Source: Polycladomyces zharkentensis (GTDB lineage Bacteria; Bacillota; Bacilli; Thermoactinomycetales; JIR-001). Taken from it: a DNA stretch of 64,000 bases. Below are positions 8,416 through 17,885 of the stretch, piece by piece. Numbering within the stretch: the stretch's first letter is position 1; each line of letters begins with the position of its first letter. The notes beneath the pieces are model-generated. The model saw only the letters and a program-made list of their open reading frames with translations. It ran no database searches and was not told the DNA's origin. The stretch is taken from positions 104,657 through 168,656 of the forward strand of contig NZ_JAFHAP010000010.1 in assembly GCF_016938855.1 (NCBI RefSeq). Reading direction: 5' to 3'. The position numbers and the translations under genes were made by a program.

Positions 8416-9468
8416 TCACAGGCCGAAACGGCGGATCACTTTTTCCTCCCACTCATCCGCTTCCGGAGTGAAATAAGAGACGCGGGTTTTTTTGTATTCC
8501 TTGGTAGAGTACAAGACGGCGCGCTCGGTAATCCCCGTTTCATCCTCGATCGCCTGCAGAATCGATTCGCACTCCTCCATCGTCCGGCCGTGTACCATGG
8601 TAAAGATACTGTACGGCCAATCCGGGTACGTCGGACGTAAATAGCAGTGGCTGACCGCCTTGAAGGAAGCCATTTTCGGTCCGACCTCATCCACCCGATC
8701 TTCCGGTACGGCCCAAACGCCCATGCCGTTGAAACGGAAGCCGGCCTTACGGTGATGGAGCACGGCGGCAAAGCGGCGCATCTGTTTCCGGGCTTGCAGA
8801 TCGCGGCCGGCTTGGAGGAGTTCCTCCGTGCTGATGCCGATATTTTGGGCCCAACGGTCAAACGGCCGGGACTCAATCGGCAGGTCTTTCTGCAGTTCAC
8901 GAATGACGGCAATGTCGAAGTCGGAGACGGTTTTGGCCGCCTGTTTCCGGTCTTCTTCCCCGTAAGCCGGTTTGGCCTTTGCCTTGGTCTGGTCTTCCTT
9001 GCCGGTCATGTCCAGCTGAACGCCGATCTTGAACAATCGGAGCGTGGGCATCAGCCGGATTACATCCACTTCAGCCATTTCGCCCAAGAGCTCCACCGTT
9101 TTTTCCAATCCGAGACGGCTGTTCGGGGGCACGGCGATCGTAAACCACAGGTTGTAGTCATGATTGCGCTTGTAGTTATGGGAGACGCCGGGGTGATCGT
9201 TGATGATCTGCGCCGCCTCGTCCAGCCGCTCTTCCGGAATTTTGGCCGCCACCAAGCTGGATTGGTATCCGAGTGTGCGCGTATCGAAAATGGCAGAGAT
9301 CTGCCGGACAATGTCCCCTTTCATCCGGCGAACCCGCTCCATGACATCTTCTTCCGTCGTGCCCACCTTATCGGCTATGGCCAAGAAGGGGCGCTCCACC
9401 AACTCGATGCCTTCCTGCAACAGGTTCAGGATTTCCTGATCCAATCGGTCCAACGTTTGTGCGGTCAT
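8416..9468 (-). CDS. Fused AhbA/AhbB-like sirohaem decarboxylase (Lrp/AsnC fold)
   Basis: This 350-residue protein has two Lrp/AsnC-like halves, each with a helix-turn-helix-like start ([40 protein letters not shown]). The first half carries [14 protein letters not shown] and the second [20 protein letters not shown]. These are the conserved active-site stretches of the AhbA/AhbB and NirD/L/G/H family, which decarboxylate sirohaem to 12,18-didecarboxysirohaem; in well-studied systems the halves are separate subunits. Its ATG overlaps the hemB stop (ATGA) and a terminator follows, so it is the last gene of the haem operon. Automated annotation would probably call it an AsnC regulator; a regulatory role cannot be excluded. 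AhbC/AhbD radical-SAM partners are not in the window. Confidence 0.75.
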   Translation of the reverse strand: MTAQTLDRLDQEILNLLQEGIELVERPFLAIADKVGTTEEDVMERVRRMKGDIVRQISAIFDTRTLGYQSSLVAAKIPEERLDEAAQIINDHPGVSHNYKRNHDYNLWFTIAVPPNSRLGLEKTVELLGEMAEVDVIRLMPTLRLFKIGVQLDMTGKEDQTKAKAKPAYGEEDRKQAAKTVSDFDIAVIRELQKDLPIESRPFDRWAQNIGISTEELLQAGRDLQARKQMRRFAAVLHHRKAGFRFNGMGVWAVPEDRVDEVGPKMASFKAVSHCYLRPTYPDWPYSIFTMVHGRTMEECESILQAIEDETGITERAVLYSTKEYKKTRVSYFTPEADEWEEKVIRRFGL

Positions 9469-10448
9469 CCGATCATCCCTCCTCGCAGCCACCGGGCCAC
9501 ATCTTTGGCGTGATAGGTCAGAATCAGGTCGGCGCCGGCACGTTTCATCGCAGTCATCAGTTCCATCACGATACGCTGTTCGTCGATCCACCCGTTTTGC
9601 GCAGCCGCTTTCACCATCGCATACTCGGCACTGACGTTGTACACCGCCACCGGCAGATCAAACCGCTCTTTCAACCGGTAAAGGATGTCCAGATACGCCA
9701 TGCCCGGTTTCACCATGAGCAGATCGGCTCCCTCTTCCACATCGGAAGCCGCTTCCCGCAGCGCTTCCCGTGCGTTGGCCGGGTCCATCTGGTACGTGCG
9801 GCGATCTCCGAATTGGGGTGCCGAATGAGCCGCATCACGGAACGGACCGTAGAAGGCGGAGGCATATTTCACCGCATACGACATGATCGGGATGTTGGTG
9901 AACCCTGATTCGTCCAGTCCCTGGCGGATGGCGGCGACAAACCCGTCCATCATGTTGGAAGGCGCGATCATGTCCGCACCGGCACGTGCTTGGGAAACAG
10001 CGGTTTTCACCAACAGCTCCAGTGAAGAATCGTTGTCGATCTCCCCGTCTTCCACCACGCCGCAGTGGCCGTGGTCGGTGTACTGGCACAGGCATGTGTC
10101 CGCGATGACATAGAGCCCGGGATGCCGCTCCTTGATCCGGCGGATGGCCCGCTGGACGATGCCGTTTTCATCATAGGCGGAACTGCCGCAGGCGTCTTTT
10201 TCATTTGGCACGCCGAAGATCAAGACGGACGGGATGCCGAGGTCCACCACTTCGTCGATTTCTTCATCCAGCCGATCCAGGGAGAAATGACAGACTCCCG
10301 GCATGGACGGAATCTCTTCTTTTACACCGTTTCCTTCCACGACAAACAACGGGTAGATCAAATCCGTCACTTGCACATGGTGTTCCCGCACCATGCTTCG
10401 GATTGCCTCATTTCTTCTCAATCGGCGATGACGCGCGAACGGTTTCAT
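9465..10448 (-). CDS. hemB: Delta-aminolevulinic acid dehydratase (porphobilinogen synthase)
   Basis: HemB condenses two 5-aminolevulinates into porphobilinogen. The 327-residue sequence shows the zinc-type triple cysteine cluster [14 protein letters not shown], and the two active-site lysines in [16 protein letters not shown] and [12 protein letters not shown]. Its ATG overlaps the stop of cobA-hemD by four bases, and its stop overlaps the start of the next gene in the same way, so translation is coupled. The Asp-rich magnesium variant of the metal site is not used. Confidence 0.97.
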   Translation of the reverse strand: MKPFARHRRLRRNEAIRSMVREHHVQVTDLIYPLFVVEGNGVKEEIPSMPGVCHFSLDRLDEEIDEVVDLGIPSVLIFGVPNEKDACGSSAYDENGIVQRAIRRIKERHPGLYVIADTCLCQYTDHGHCGVVEDGEIDNDSSLELLVKTAVSQARAGADMIAPSNMMDGFVAAIRQGLDESGFTNIPIMSYAVKYASAFYGPFRDAAHSAPQFGDRRTYQMDPANAREALREAASDVEEGADLLMVKPGMAYLDILYRLKERFDLPVAVYNVSAEYAMVKAAAQNGWIDEQRIVMELMTAMKRAGADLILTYHAKDVARWLRGGMIG

Positions 10449-11995
10449 CGCAATTCCCCCTTCGTCAGCACTTTCGGCGGATGTTGGGCAATGGCCTCAA
10501 CCAATCCGTCGATGGTAAAGCGCTCCGCCACCACATCCGGCGTCAGTCCGAGTTCTTCCGCTGTTTGGGCGGTGATCGGTCCGATGCACGCGATTTGCGT
10601 CCCTTGGACCAGAGACAGCCAGTTTTCCCGAACGGAACGGATTGCGTCCACGAAATTACGGACCGTGGATGAACTGGTAAACGTAATGACGTGAATGGCA
10701 CCGTTTTCCAACATGTCGGCCACTTCTTCCGCATTTTCATTGCCGACAACCGTGTCGTAAGCGTCCACTTCCTCCACTTGACACCCCAGTTTCTCCAGTT
10801 CGACAGCCAGCACTTTGCGGGCGATGTCAGCACGCGGGAGCAGAATGCGTTCCCCGGCACGAACCAACGGTTTCAGGTGCTCCACCAACGCCTCCGCCTG
10901 GTATTTGTCGGGCAGCACCTCAACCAAAAGCCCCTTCTCTTCCAGGGCTTCCGCAGTTTTCGGACCGATCGCCGCGATCTTGGCCCGGGACATCGAACGG
11001 ATGTCCAGCTTCAGCTCGCGCAAACGGCGGAAGAAATACTTGACACCGTTGACACTGGTGAACACCACCCAGTCATACAAGCCGAGCCGGTTCAACGCTT
11101 GATCCAGCAAGTCCTGCCGCTTCGGACGCGTGAGGTGAATCACCGGAAACTCGACTGCTTCTCCGCCCAACGCCTCAATTTTCTCCACCAACGAACTGCT
11201 TTGACTGCGTGCGCGGGTCACCAGCACGCGACGGCCGAACAACGGCTTGTTCTCAAACCACTTCAGCTTGTCGCGCAACCGGACCACTTCACCCACAATG
11301 ATAATGGCTGGCGGTCGGAAGTTGGCTTCCCGGACCTTTTCCACGATGTCCCCCAACGTCCCCGTCAGGACTTCCTGTTCCACGCGCGTGCCCCAGCGAA
11401 TCAGGGCGACAGGGGTCTCTTCGGAACGACCATGCCGGATCAATTGTTCGCGGATGAACGGCAAATTGCCCACGCCCATCAGGAAAATCAACGTTTCCGA
11501 AGCAGTGGCCAATTTGTCCCATCGGATGGTGGATTCCGTTTTTTCCGGCCGCTCATGTCCGGTCACAATGGTGAAGGAAGGGTTGATGTCCCGGTGCGTT
11601 ACTGGAATCCCGGCATACGCGGGAACGGCAATGGCAGATGTGATGCCGGGCACCACTTCAAACGGGATGCCGTGCTCCGCCAACATCTCCGCCTCTTCGC
11701 CGCCCCGACCGAAAACAAACGGATCTCCTCCTTTCAGCCGGGTGACCGTTTTGCCTTCTTTCGCTTTCTCCACCAGCAACCGGTTGATATCTTCCTGTGT
11801 CAAGGTGTGCCGGTCCGGCATTTTCCCCACATAAATTCGCTCGGCATCCGGTTTGGCATATCTCAGCAATCGGGGACTGGCCAATCGGTCATACACGATC
11901 ACATCGGATTTTTCGATCGCTTCCTTCCCTTTGACCGTGATCAGCCCGGGATCGCCGGGGCCTGCTCCCACCAAGTATACGGTGCCTGCGTTCAT
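10445..11995 (-). CDS. cobA-hemD: Fusion of uroporphyrinogen-III C-methyltransferase and uroporphyrinogen-III synthase
   Basis: This 516-residue protein starts at ATG 11995 behind AAAGGAGATGAG. Residues 1 to ~255 are CobA/SUMT ([18 protein letters not shown], then [14 protein letters not shown] and VVPGITSA), which doubly methylates uroporphyrinogen III to precorrin-2 with S-adenosylmethionine. From about residue 260 the HemD domain follows ([20 protein letters not shown] ... [11 protein letters not shown] ... [16 protein letters not shown]), which closes hydroxymethylbilane to uroporphyrinogen III. The fusion places branch-point formation and use in one chain. ATGA overlaps with hemC upstream and hemB downstream indicate coupling. 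Similar fusions occur in several Firmicutes. Confidence 0.95.
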   Translation of the reverse strand: MNAGTVYLVGAGPGDPGLITVKGKEAIEKSDVIVYDRLASPRLLRYAKPDAERIYVGKMPDRHTLTQEDINRLLVEKAKEGKTVTRLKGGDPFVFGRGGEEAEMLAEHGIPFEVVPGITSAIAVPAYAGIPVTHRDINPSFTIVTGHERPEKTESTIRWDKLATASETLIFLMGVGNLPFIREQLIRHGRSEETPVALIRWGTRVEQEVLTGTLGDIVEKVREANFRPPAIIIVGEVVRLRDKLKWFENKPLFGRRVLVTRARSQSSSLVEKIEALGGEAVEFPVIHLTRPKRQDLLDQALNRLGLYDWVVFTSVNGVKYFFRRLRELKLDIRSMSRAKIAAIGPKTAEALEEKGLLVEVLPDKYQAEALVEHLKPLVRAGERILLPRADIARKVLAVELEKLGCQVEEVDAYDTVVGNENAEEVADMLENGAIHVITFTSSSTVRNFVDAIRSVRENWLSLVQGTQIACIGPITAQTAEELGLTPDVVAERFTIDGLVEAIAQHPPKVLTKGELR

Positions 11996-12918
11996 CTGCT
12001 CATCTCCTTTCGCAAAGCCGACAACAATGCTCCCGCTCCCTTTTCCAGCAACTGTTGTGCCAGTGTACGGCCGACTTGCTCCGGCTCCGAACCTTCGACA
12101 GTACCGCGTAACACCTTTCGGCCATCCGGGTGCGCCACCATGCCGATCAGACGGATCGATCCGTCCGTTGCCTCTGCGTACGCGCCGACCGGCAAATGAC
12201 AACCGCCTTCAAATGCACGCAAAAACGCCCGTTCCGCACGAACGGCCCGTTCGGTCTTTGAATCGTTGATCCGCTTCAATCCTTCCAACACTTCAACATC
12301 GTCGGCACGACACTGGACAGCCAATGCTCCTTGCCCCACGGCCGGCACCATGATATCCGTCGAAAGCGCTTGCGTGACGCGATCTTGCCAGCCCATCCGG
12401 GACAGGCCCGCCACCGCAAGGAGAACGGCGTCAAACTGCCCTTCCTCCATTTTGCGCAGACGGGTGTCCAGATTACCGCGCACCGGTTCCACCGTTACAT
12501 CGGGCCGATACGCCAATATCTGCGCCTGCCTGCGCAAACTGCTGGTACCGATCCGCGCACCGGACGGCAGTTTCTCCAACGATTGCCCGCTGCGGGTGAT
12601 CAGGCAATCCCGCGGGTCTTCCCGCTCCGTCACCGCGCCGATCACCAGACCATCCGGCATTTCGCCGGGCATATCCTTCATGCTGTGGACAGCGATATCG
12701 ATCCGCCCGTCCAACAGCGCTTGTTCGATCTCTTTGACGAAAAGCCCCTTGCCGCCGATTTTGGACAAAGTGACGTCCAAAATGCGATCCCCTTTGGTCA
12801 CAATTTTTTCCTGTCGCAGCTCCCAGCGGGGATTCGCTTCCCGAAGCCGGTCCATGACCCAACGGGTCTGGGTCAGCGCCAAAGTGCTTTTCCTGGTTCC
12901 CACCACTACGGTTCGCAT
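11992..12918 (-). CDS. hemC: Hydroxymethylbilane synthase (porphobilinogen deaminase)
   Basis: HemC polymerises four porphobilinogens into hydroxymethylbilane. The 308-residue protein begins VVVGTRKSTLALTQTRWV, has the substrate-binding loop SSLRRQAQILAYRPD, and carries the dipyrromethane-cofactor cysteine in FEGGCHLPVGAY near residue 240. I took the ATG at 12918, which fits the family N-terminus; GAGGAGG lies 12 bases upstream, and the longer frame adds unrelated residues. The gene lies 38 bp after sirC and its stop overlaps the cobA-hemD start. Confidence 0.96.
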   Translation of the reverse strand: MRTVVVGTRKSTLALTQTRWVMDRLREANPRWELRQEKIVTKGDRILDVTLSKIGGKGLFVKEIEQALLDGRIDIAVHSMKDMPGEMPDGLVIGAVTEREDPRDCLITRSGQSLEKLPSGARIGTSSLRRQAQILAYRPDVTVEPVRGNLDTRLRKMEEGQFDAVLLAVAGLSRMGWQDRVTQALSTDIMVPAVGQGALAVQCRADDVEVLEGLKRINDSKTERAVRAERAFLRAFEGGCHLPVGAYAEATDGSIRLIGMVAHPDGRKVLRGTVEGSEPEQVGRTLAQQLLEKGAGALLSALRKEMSR

Positions 12919-12956
12919 GATCGTCTGTGTCCTCCTCACTGCCCGATCCGAACGGA

Positions 12957-13610
12957 TCACCCGCTGATTTCCGCCGTGGCCGCTTGTTCGATCCAACTCT
13001 CCATGCGACGGCGCGCTTCCGCGGGATCGTTTTTGCACAGTGCCATCCATTCCTCATCCACAAGGCGGGCCATCAATTGATGGCGGACAGCCGCATCGGT
13101 GATTGTCTCCTGAATCCGTTGGCGCATCTCTTTGAGCAGATTCAGGTAGACCGCGTATTCGGGTCCGTACGCTTTTTCCAACTCCCGGCGGATTTTTTTG
13201 GCCAACGTAGGACTGGCCCCTCCTGTGGATACGGCGATTTGCAGTTGTCCCCGACGAAGGGTGGAGGGCACGGTAAAATTGCACAGATCGGGCCGGTCCA
13301 CCACATTGATCCATGCCCCGCATGCCTGCGCCTCCTCATACACCGCCCGGTTGACCGCTTCCTGGTCCGTGGCGGCAATCACCAGGGTACATCCCGCCGC
13401 ATCTCCCTTGCGATAGGGACGGGCATGGTACGTAATCTCTCCCTGCTCCGCCCACACTTGCAGACCGGGGGTCACATCAGGGCTGACCACGATCACGTCA
13501 GCGCCCCCTTCCAACATCGAGGCCGTTTTTCGCTCCGCCACCGGTCCGCCGCCCACCACGAGGCAACGCCGACCAGTCAAATCCACCATCATCGGATAAA
13601 ACCGTTTCAT
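12957..13610 (-). CDS. sirC: Precorrin-2 dehydrogenase (SirC/Met8-like)
   Basis: This 217-residue NAD-dependent enzyme oxidises precorrin-2 to sirohydrochlorin. The N-terminal Rossmann motif is RRCLVVGGGPVAERKT. The conserved Asp-containing segment is NVVDRPDLCNFTVPS, followed by the GGASPTLAKKIRRELE helix. In CysG/Met8p the equivalent Asp serves both dehydrogenase and chelatase activity, so this chain might also insert iron; that is inference. The start is ATG 13610 behind GGGGAG. It lies between hemX and hemC, a place Bacillus leaves empty, tying sirohaem formation to the haem operon. Confidence 0.93.
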   Translation of the reverse strand: MKRFYPMMVDLTGRRCLVVGGGPVAERKTASMLEGGADVIVVSPDVTPGLQVWAEQGEITYHARPYRKGDAAGCTLVIAATDQEAVNRAVYEEAQACGAWINVVDRPDLCNFTVPSTLRRGQLQIAVSTGGASPTLAKKIRRELEKAYGPEYAVYLNLLKEMRQRIQETITDAAVRHQLMARLVDEEWMALCKNDPAEARRRMESWIEQAATAEISG

Positions 13611-13624
13611 CGCATTCGTCTCCC

Positions 13625-14440
13625 CTACATCCACCGGTGGAATGAAAATCCCGTAACGGAAATCCAATAATTGACCAACGTCGCCAGGAACGACACGACA
13701 TTCCACCACGCCAGCCGCCGTCCGTGCCATCTCTGTTTCGCCCTCTGATACAAAAGAATCGCGTACAACAACACCACAATCAGAGAGCCGATAATTTTCG
13801 GATCGTACCATAATCCGCCGATATTCGTCTGATACGCCCAGATCACACCCAAAATGATCGCCGAGAGCAACAACGGCATCCCGATCAGGGAAAAACCGTA
13901 TGACAGCCGTTGCAAATGTTCCAAACTGGGCAACAAGCGCAACAGACGGTTCCATTTCTTCTGTTTCAGCAAATGATCTCCAATCAGGTACAGAATCGCG
14001 AAAACGGCGGACAAAGAAAAAGCCGCATAGGCCAAAAACGCCATCGTGACATGGACGAACACCAATTCCGACAGGAGCAGTCGGGACAAATGGCGTGACG
14101 TGTCACGGGCGACAAAAAAATTGATGGCCAGTACGGCAAACCCCACCAAATTCGCGGAAAACACAACCAAATCCATTCGATACAACCAGTTGATCAACAA
14201 GGTGAGCGCCACAATGGCCCACGAGTAGAAAAACAAAGAATCAAACGGTGTCATCAGCGGAAACAGTTCAAAAAGCCGAAAAGCAATAAACACGGTTTGA
14301 ATCATCCAGACCGCGATGAACAAGGAAAGTGCCAGTTGATTGGCCCGCCGGTTCTTGTGCAGTAAATCCGCAAAGGCAAAAAGGAGCCCTAACGCATAAA
14401 GATAAATAATCAGATCATACACCCAACGCTCAGCGAACAC
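13625..14440 (-). CDS. hemX: HemX-like cytochrome c assembly (CcsA-type) membrane protein
   Basis: This integral membrane protein of about 271 residues has eight predicted hydrophobic helices (e.g. IIYLYALGLLFAFADLL, IVALTLLINWLY, GVIWAYQTNIGGLWYDPK). The last segment is the WA-x(n)-GG-WYDPK motif of the CcsA/CcmC/HemX group. In Bacillus HemX limits the level of glutamyl-tRNA reductase. I start it at GTG 14440 because AAAGGGG sits eight bases upstream; a GTG three codons earlier (14449) overlaps that SD. It follows hemA with an 18-bp gap. Confidence 0.9.
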   Translation of the reverse strand: MFAERWVYDLIIYLYALGLLFAFADLLHKNRRANQLALSLFIAVWMIQTVFIAFRLFELFPLMTPFDSLFFYSWAIVALTLLINWLYRMDLVVFSANLVGFAVLAINFFVARDTSRHLSRLLLSELVFVHVTMAFLAYAAFSLSAVFAILYLIGDHLLKQKKWNRLLRLLPSLEHLQRLSYGFSLIGMPLLLSAIILGVIWAYQTNIGGLWYDPKIIGSLIVVLLYAILLYQRAKQRWHGRRLAWWNVVSFLATLVNYWISVTGFSFHRWM

Positions 14441-14458
14441 GGCGGCCACCCCTTTCGT

Positions 14459-15838
14459 TCACGAGCGGAACGTCACCTTGCCACCGGCAAAAACCGGATG
14501 ACGAAGCGGTGCGGCGACGTTTTCCAACGAAGGCGCGTGCGCTTGTTTCGGTTTTTCCGCCTGTTGTTTCTTCAGGGTTTCTTCCAGCGCAAAGATGTGG
14601 GCGAACATCTCCAACGCCTCATCGCGATCGGGGCCGGCAGCCAATTCTTTGGCTCGCATGATCGGGTCACGCAGCAACTGATTGACAATGCTCTTGGTGT
14701 GCTTTCGGATCACACGCAACTCCCGCTCAGTCAGATCCGGCAATTTGCGCTCAATGCTTTTCATCGTTTCTTCCTGAATGGCCAACGCTTTTTCACGCAA
14801 TGCCGTAATCAGCGGAACGACACCGAGCGTCTGCACCCAATCCCGGAAATCGCGTACTTCCTCTTCGATCATACGGCGTACCTTTTCCGCTTCCTGCTCG
14901 CGCAGTTGCAGGTTGGCCGCCACAATCTCCTGCAAGTCGTCAATATCGTACAGATACACGTTGTCCAATTCATGCACGTCCGGCTCGATGTCGCGCGGTA
15001 CGGCGATATCGATCAGAAACAGCGGCGAACTTCGCTCGGGCAACACCCGCTTGATCATTTCCCGGGTGATGATCGCGCCGGGCGCTCCCGTGGAGCTGAC
15101 GACGATGTCCGCTTCACGCAAGCTCTGATGCAACTGCGTCAACGGACGCGCTTCGGCACCGAAGTGCGCTGCGACTTCCCGCGCTTTTTCCCACGTGCGG
15201 TTGAGCACGATCATCCGATCGGCTCCGTTGGCTTGAAAGTGTTTGGCCGTCAGCTTACCCGTTTCGCCCGCACCGATCAAGAGCACCGTTTTGCCTGAGA
15301 ATGCGGGAAACAGTTTTTTCCCCAGCTCCACCGCAGCATAGCTGACGGAAACGGCGTTTTGGCCCAGCTCCGTCTCGGCGTGAGCCCGCTTTCCGAGCGT
15401 AATCGCCTGGCGAAACAGCGTGTTGAACATCGTGCCGGTGGTTTGATGTTCCTGCGCTTTCAAGAAAGCATCACGCACTTGTCCCAGAATTTGCGTCTCC
15501 CCGATCACCATCGAATCCAGCCCGCACACCACCGTAAACAGATGACGGACCGCTTCATCGTTTTGTTTGATATACAGATGATCGACGAACTCCGATTTGG
15601 GAACGGAGAACCATTCTTCCAAAAACGTTTTGGCGTAGTATTCGCCCGTATGCAATTGATCGCAAATGACGTAAAGCTCCATCCGGTTGCAGGTGCTGAC
15701 GATGACGCTCTCCAAAATGCTCTTGGTATGGCGCAATCTCGTCACGGCTTTTCCCCATTCGTCTTCGGAGAACGCCATACGCTCCCGCAACGATACCGGA
15801 GCTGTCTTGTGATTGAATCCGACCACCAAAATGTGCAT
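14459..15838 (-). CDS. hemA: Glutamyl-tRNA reductase
   Basis: HemA reduces glutamyl-tRNA to glutamate-1-semialdehyde, the committed haem step. The 459-residue protein starts MHILVVGFNHKTAPVSLRE (ATG 15838), has the catalytic cysteine in VSTCNRMELYVI, the NADPH-binding Rossmann segment KTVLLIGAGETGKLTAKHF, and a C-terminal dimerisation region. It is the first gene of the operon. The leader between the putative -10 and the ATG is about 110 nt. The final ~35 residues (AEKPKQAHAPSLENVAAPLR) are a low-complexity tail of the kind that can influence stability. Confidence 0.96.
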   Translation of the reverse strand: MHILVVGFNHKTAPVSLRERMAFSEDEWGKAVTRLRHTKSILESVIVSTCNRMELYVICDQLHTGEYYAKTFLEEWFSVPKSEFVDHLYIKQNDEAVRHLFTVVCGLDSMVIGETQILGQVRDAFLKAQEHQTTGTMFNTLFRQAITLGKRAHAETELGQNAVSVSYAAVELGKKLFPAFSGKTVLLIGAGETGKLTAKHFQANGADRMIVLNRTWEKAREVAAHFGAEARPLTQLHQSLREADIVVSSTGAPGAIITREMIKRVLPERSSPLFLIDIAVPRDIEPDVHELDNVYLYDIDDLQEIVAANLQLREQEAEKVRRMIEEEVRDFRDWVQTLGVVPLITALREKALAIQEETMKSIERKLPDLTERELRVIRKHTKSIVNQLLRDPIMRAKELAAGPDRDEALEMFAHIFALEETLKKQQAEKPKQAHAPSLENVAAPLRHPVFAGGKVTFRS

Positions 15839-15952
15839 GAACCCCACCCCGATTCCAGGTCATCCGTGCCCGAGTGCCTGCTCACCGGGTATTTTGCGGA
15901 ATCAGTCGCTTCCCTGTTGATGGACACTCTTTTTCTATTTCAGTCTTTCCTT

Positions 15953-15980
15953 ATTATATCATAGGCTATTCCTACATCAG
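15953..15980 (-). promoter_or_regulatory. Candidate sigma-A promoter of the hem operon
   Basis: A perfect -10 hexamer TATAAT (15953-15958, minus strand) lies 115 bp before the hemA ATG. The best -35 at 16-bp spacing, CTGATG, matches TTGACA at only three positions, so activity may be weak or factor-dependent. A diverging ABC-transporter gene starts at 16057. Confidence 0.4.
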
Positions 15981-16056
15981 GAAAGCCAATGTGAACAGAA
16001 TTTGAAGCCCAGGCATACGATACATCAGCCCAGAATTTTGAGAAAGGATGACCAAC

Positions 16057-17055
16057 ATGCGAACATTTCGGTGGATGATCGGATTCGCCGTTCTCTCCTG
16101 TTGGTTGATGGTTGTAACGGCCTGTTCCCCGTCCTCTTCCCAATCCCGTACCATTCGATTGGTTGAGGTGACCCATTCCATGTTTTACGCGCCACAGTAT
16201 GTGGCGATCCGCAAAGGCTTTTTCAAAGAGCAGGGATTAACGGTGGAGCTGACCAACGGCTTCGGCGGCGACAAAACGATGACTGCCCTTTTGTCGGGTG
16301 ATGCCGATATTGTATTGGTCGGCGCGGAAGCCGCCGTCTACGTCACTGCCCGCGGTGCTTCCCGCCCGGTGGTCGGCATCGCCCAATTGACGCAGACGGA
16401 CGGCAGTTTTCTCGTCGCCCGCAATCAAACCGGGCCGTTCCGGTGGAGCGACCTGCGCGGCAAATCACTGTTGGGCCAGCGAAAAGGAGGCATGCCCCAG
16501 ATGGTGAGTGAGTACGTGCAGCGCCTCCATGGCTTGAAACCCCATAAAGATGTGAAAATCATTCAAAACGTCGACTACAAAAATCTCGGCAACGCCTTTG
16601 CCGCCGGGACAGGGGACTACGTCCAGTTGTTTGAACCCGTTGCCTCCAAACTCGAACAGGAGGGGAAAGGAAGAGTCGTTGCCTCATTCGGAAAAGACAG
16701 CGGTCGCCTGCCCTATACCATCTACATCACCAGTCAATCCAACCTGGAACAAGATCCCGATACCCTGCTTCGTTTCATTCGTGCCGTGTATCAAGGCCAA
16801 AAATGGGTGCAATCGCATTCCGTGCAGGAAATTGCGGAGGTCATTGCTCCTGAGTTTCCCGACACAAATCGTGCCGTCTTGGAAAAAGTGCTGCAAAGAT
16901 ACAAGGAACAACAGGCATGGGCCACCGATCCGATCATTGACCGACAAGAATACGGTCATATGATGGACATCATGCGTCAAGCCGGTGAACTGCCCGGCAA
17001 CGTACCCTATGACACCATCGTCAAAATGGAGTTAGCCAAAAAAGCGATGCGGTAA
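16057..17055 (+). CDS. NMT1/SsuA-like ABC transporter substrate-binding lipoprotein
   Basis: Start ATG 16057 is preferred because the ATG nine bases earlier sits directly on the AAAGGA SD. The 332-residue product has a lipobox (VVTAC) near residue 23. The family features are VEVTHSMFYAPQYVAIRKGF, the phosphate/anion loop region GFGGDKTMTALLSGDADIVL, and QLFEPVASKLEQEGKG. It belongs to the group that binds nitrate, sulfonates, taurine or thiamine-pyrimidine precursors. No TPP or S-box element is visible upstream, so the substrate stays open. It heads a three-gene import operon. Confidence 0.9.
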   Translation: MRTFRWMIGFAVLSCWLMVVTACSPSSSQSRTIRLVEVTHSMFYAPQYVAIRKGFFKEQGLTVELTNGFGGDKTMTALLSGDADIVLVGAEAAVYVTARGASRPVVGIAQLTQTDGSFLVARNQTGPFRWSDLRGKSLLGQRKGGMPQMVSEYVQRLHGLKPHKDVKIIQNVDYKNLGNAFAAGTGDYVQLFEPVASKLEQEGKGRVVASFGKDSGRLPYTIYITSQSNLEQDPDTLLRFIRAVYQGQKWVQSHSVQEIAEVIAPEFPDTNRAVLEKVLQRYKEQQAWATDPIIDRQEYGHMMDIMRQAGELPGNVPYDTIVKMELAKKAMR

Positions 17056-17114
17056 ACCGTCCCCTGCACATCCGGGGCGACGGTCGCCGCGCCCGTGTTT
17101 GGGGGAATAGCGAT

Positions 17115-17885
17115 ATGCGATCTTCCCATGCCATCGTGCTGGAACAAGTGGTCAAAACCTACATGACCAAAACGGAAGAAATTCACGCCGTGGGTCCCGT
17201 CGATCTGACGGTCAAACCCGGTGAGTTCCTGTCGCTGGTCGGCCCCAGCGGATGTGGAAAAAGTACGATTTTGTCCCTGATGGCGGGGTTGATCCCCGCC
17301 ACTGCCGGTACGGTGCGAATTTTCGGTGAAGCCCTGCGTTCCCCGTCTCCCCGAGTCGGATACATGCTGCAACAGGACTGCCTCCTGGAATGGCGAACGA
17401 TCAAAGGCAACGTGCTGTTGGGATTGGAATTGCGCGGTCTTCTGTCCGACCGTACAATCGGTCGGGCACTTGACCTCCTCCACGAATTGGGTCTGGGGGA
17501 TGTGGTGCATCATTATCCCTCTCAACTATCCGGCGGCATGCGCCAGCGGGCGGCTCTGGTCCGCACACTGGCTGTTGACCCCGATATCCTCTTGTTGGAC
17601 GAACCGTTCTCCTCTCTGGATTATCAACAAAAATTGCACTTGGAGGAACTGATGGTGACCGTCTTGCGCGAACATAAAAAAACAGCCGTGCTGGTCACAC
17701 ATGACTTGGAGGAAGCATTGGCCGTTTCCGATCGGGTGTTGGTGATGGGCGGCCGGCCAAGCCGGGTCCGCAGAACACTCAGCATACCCGAGGAGGTGCG
17801 GGCCGCCTCACCGATGGAAGCCCGCAGTCACCCGATGTTCCGCACGTTGTTCGATGAACTGTGGAGGGAGATGGAACGCCGATGA
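17115..17885 (+). CDS. SsuB/TauB-type ABC transporter ATPase
   Basis: This 256-residue ATPase has Walker A GPSGCGKSTIL, a Q-loop at MLQQDCLLEWRT, signature LSGGMRQRAALVRTLA, Walker B ILLLDEPFSSLD and a switch His in VLVTHDLEEAL. It has the short helical subdomain of nitrate/sulfonate/taurine importers. It starts 59 bp after the binding-protein gene behind GGGGGA, and its stop overlaps the permease start (ATGA), so the two are translationally coupled. Confidence 0.95.
   Translation: MRSSHAIVLEQVVKTYMTKTEEIHAVGPVDLTVKPGEFLSLVGPSGCGKSTILSLMAGLIPATAGTVRIFGEALRSPSPRVGYMLQQDCLLEWRTIKGNVLLGLELRGLLSDRTIGRALDLLHELGLGDVVHHYPSQLSGGMRQRAALVRTLAVDPDILLLDEPFSSLDYQQKLHLEELMVTVLREHKKTAVLVTHDLEEALAVSDRVLVMGGRPSRVRRTLSIPEEVRAASPMEARSHPMFRTLFDELWREMERR

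Noticed and set aside
10691..12199. 502-codon plus-strand frame opposite cobA-hemD
   Set aside because: Antisense to a gene with clear domains on the other strand; typical long shadow frame in GC-rich DNA.
15839..15950. Possible T-box or riboswitch in the hemA leader
   Set aside because: No T-box core (GGTGG..ACCGCG) or other known riboswitch motif was found in the 110-nt leader.
15959..16056. TPP riboswitch before the NMT1-type transporter
   Set aside because: The CTGAGA and ACCYGATYTGGRTAATRCCAGCG elements are absent, so a thiamine-precursor substrate is not supported.
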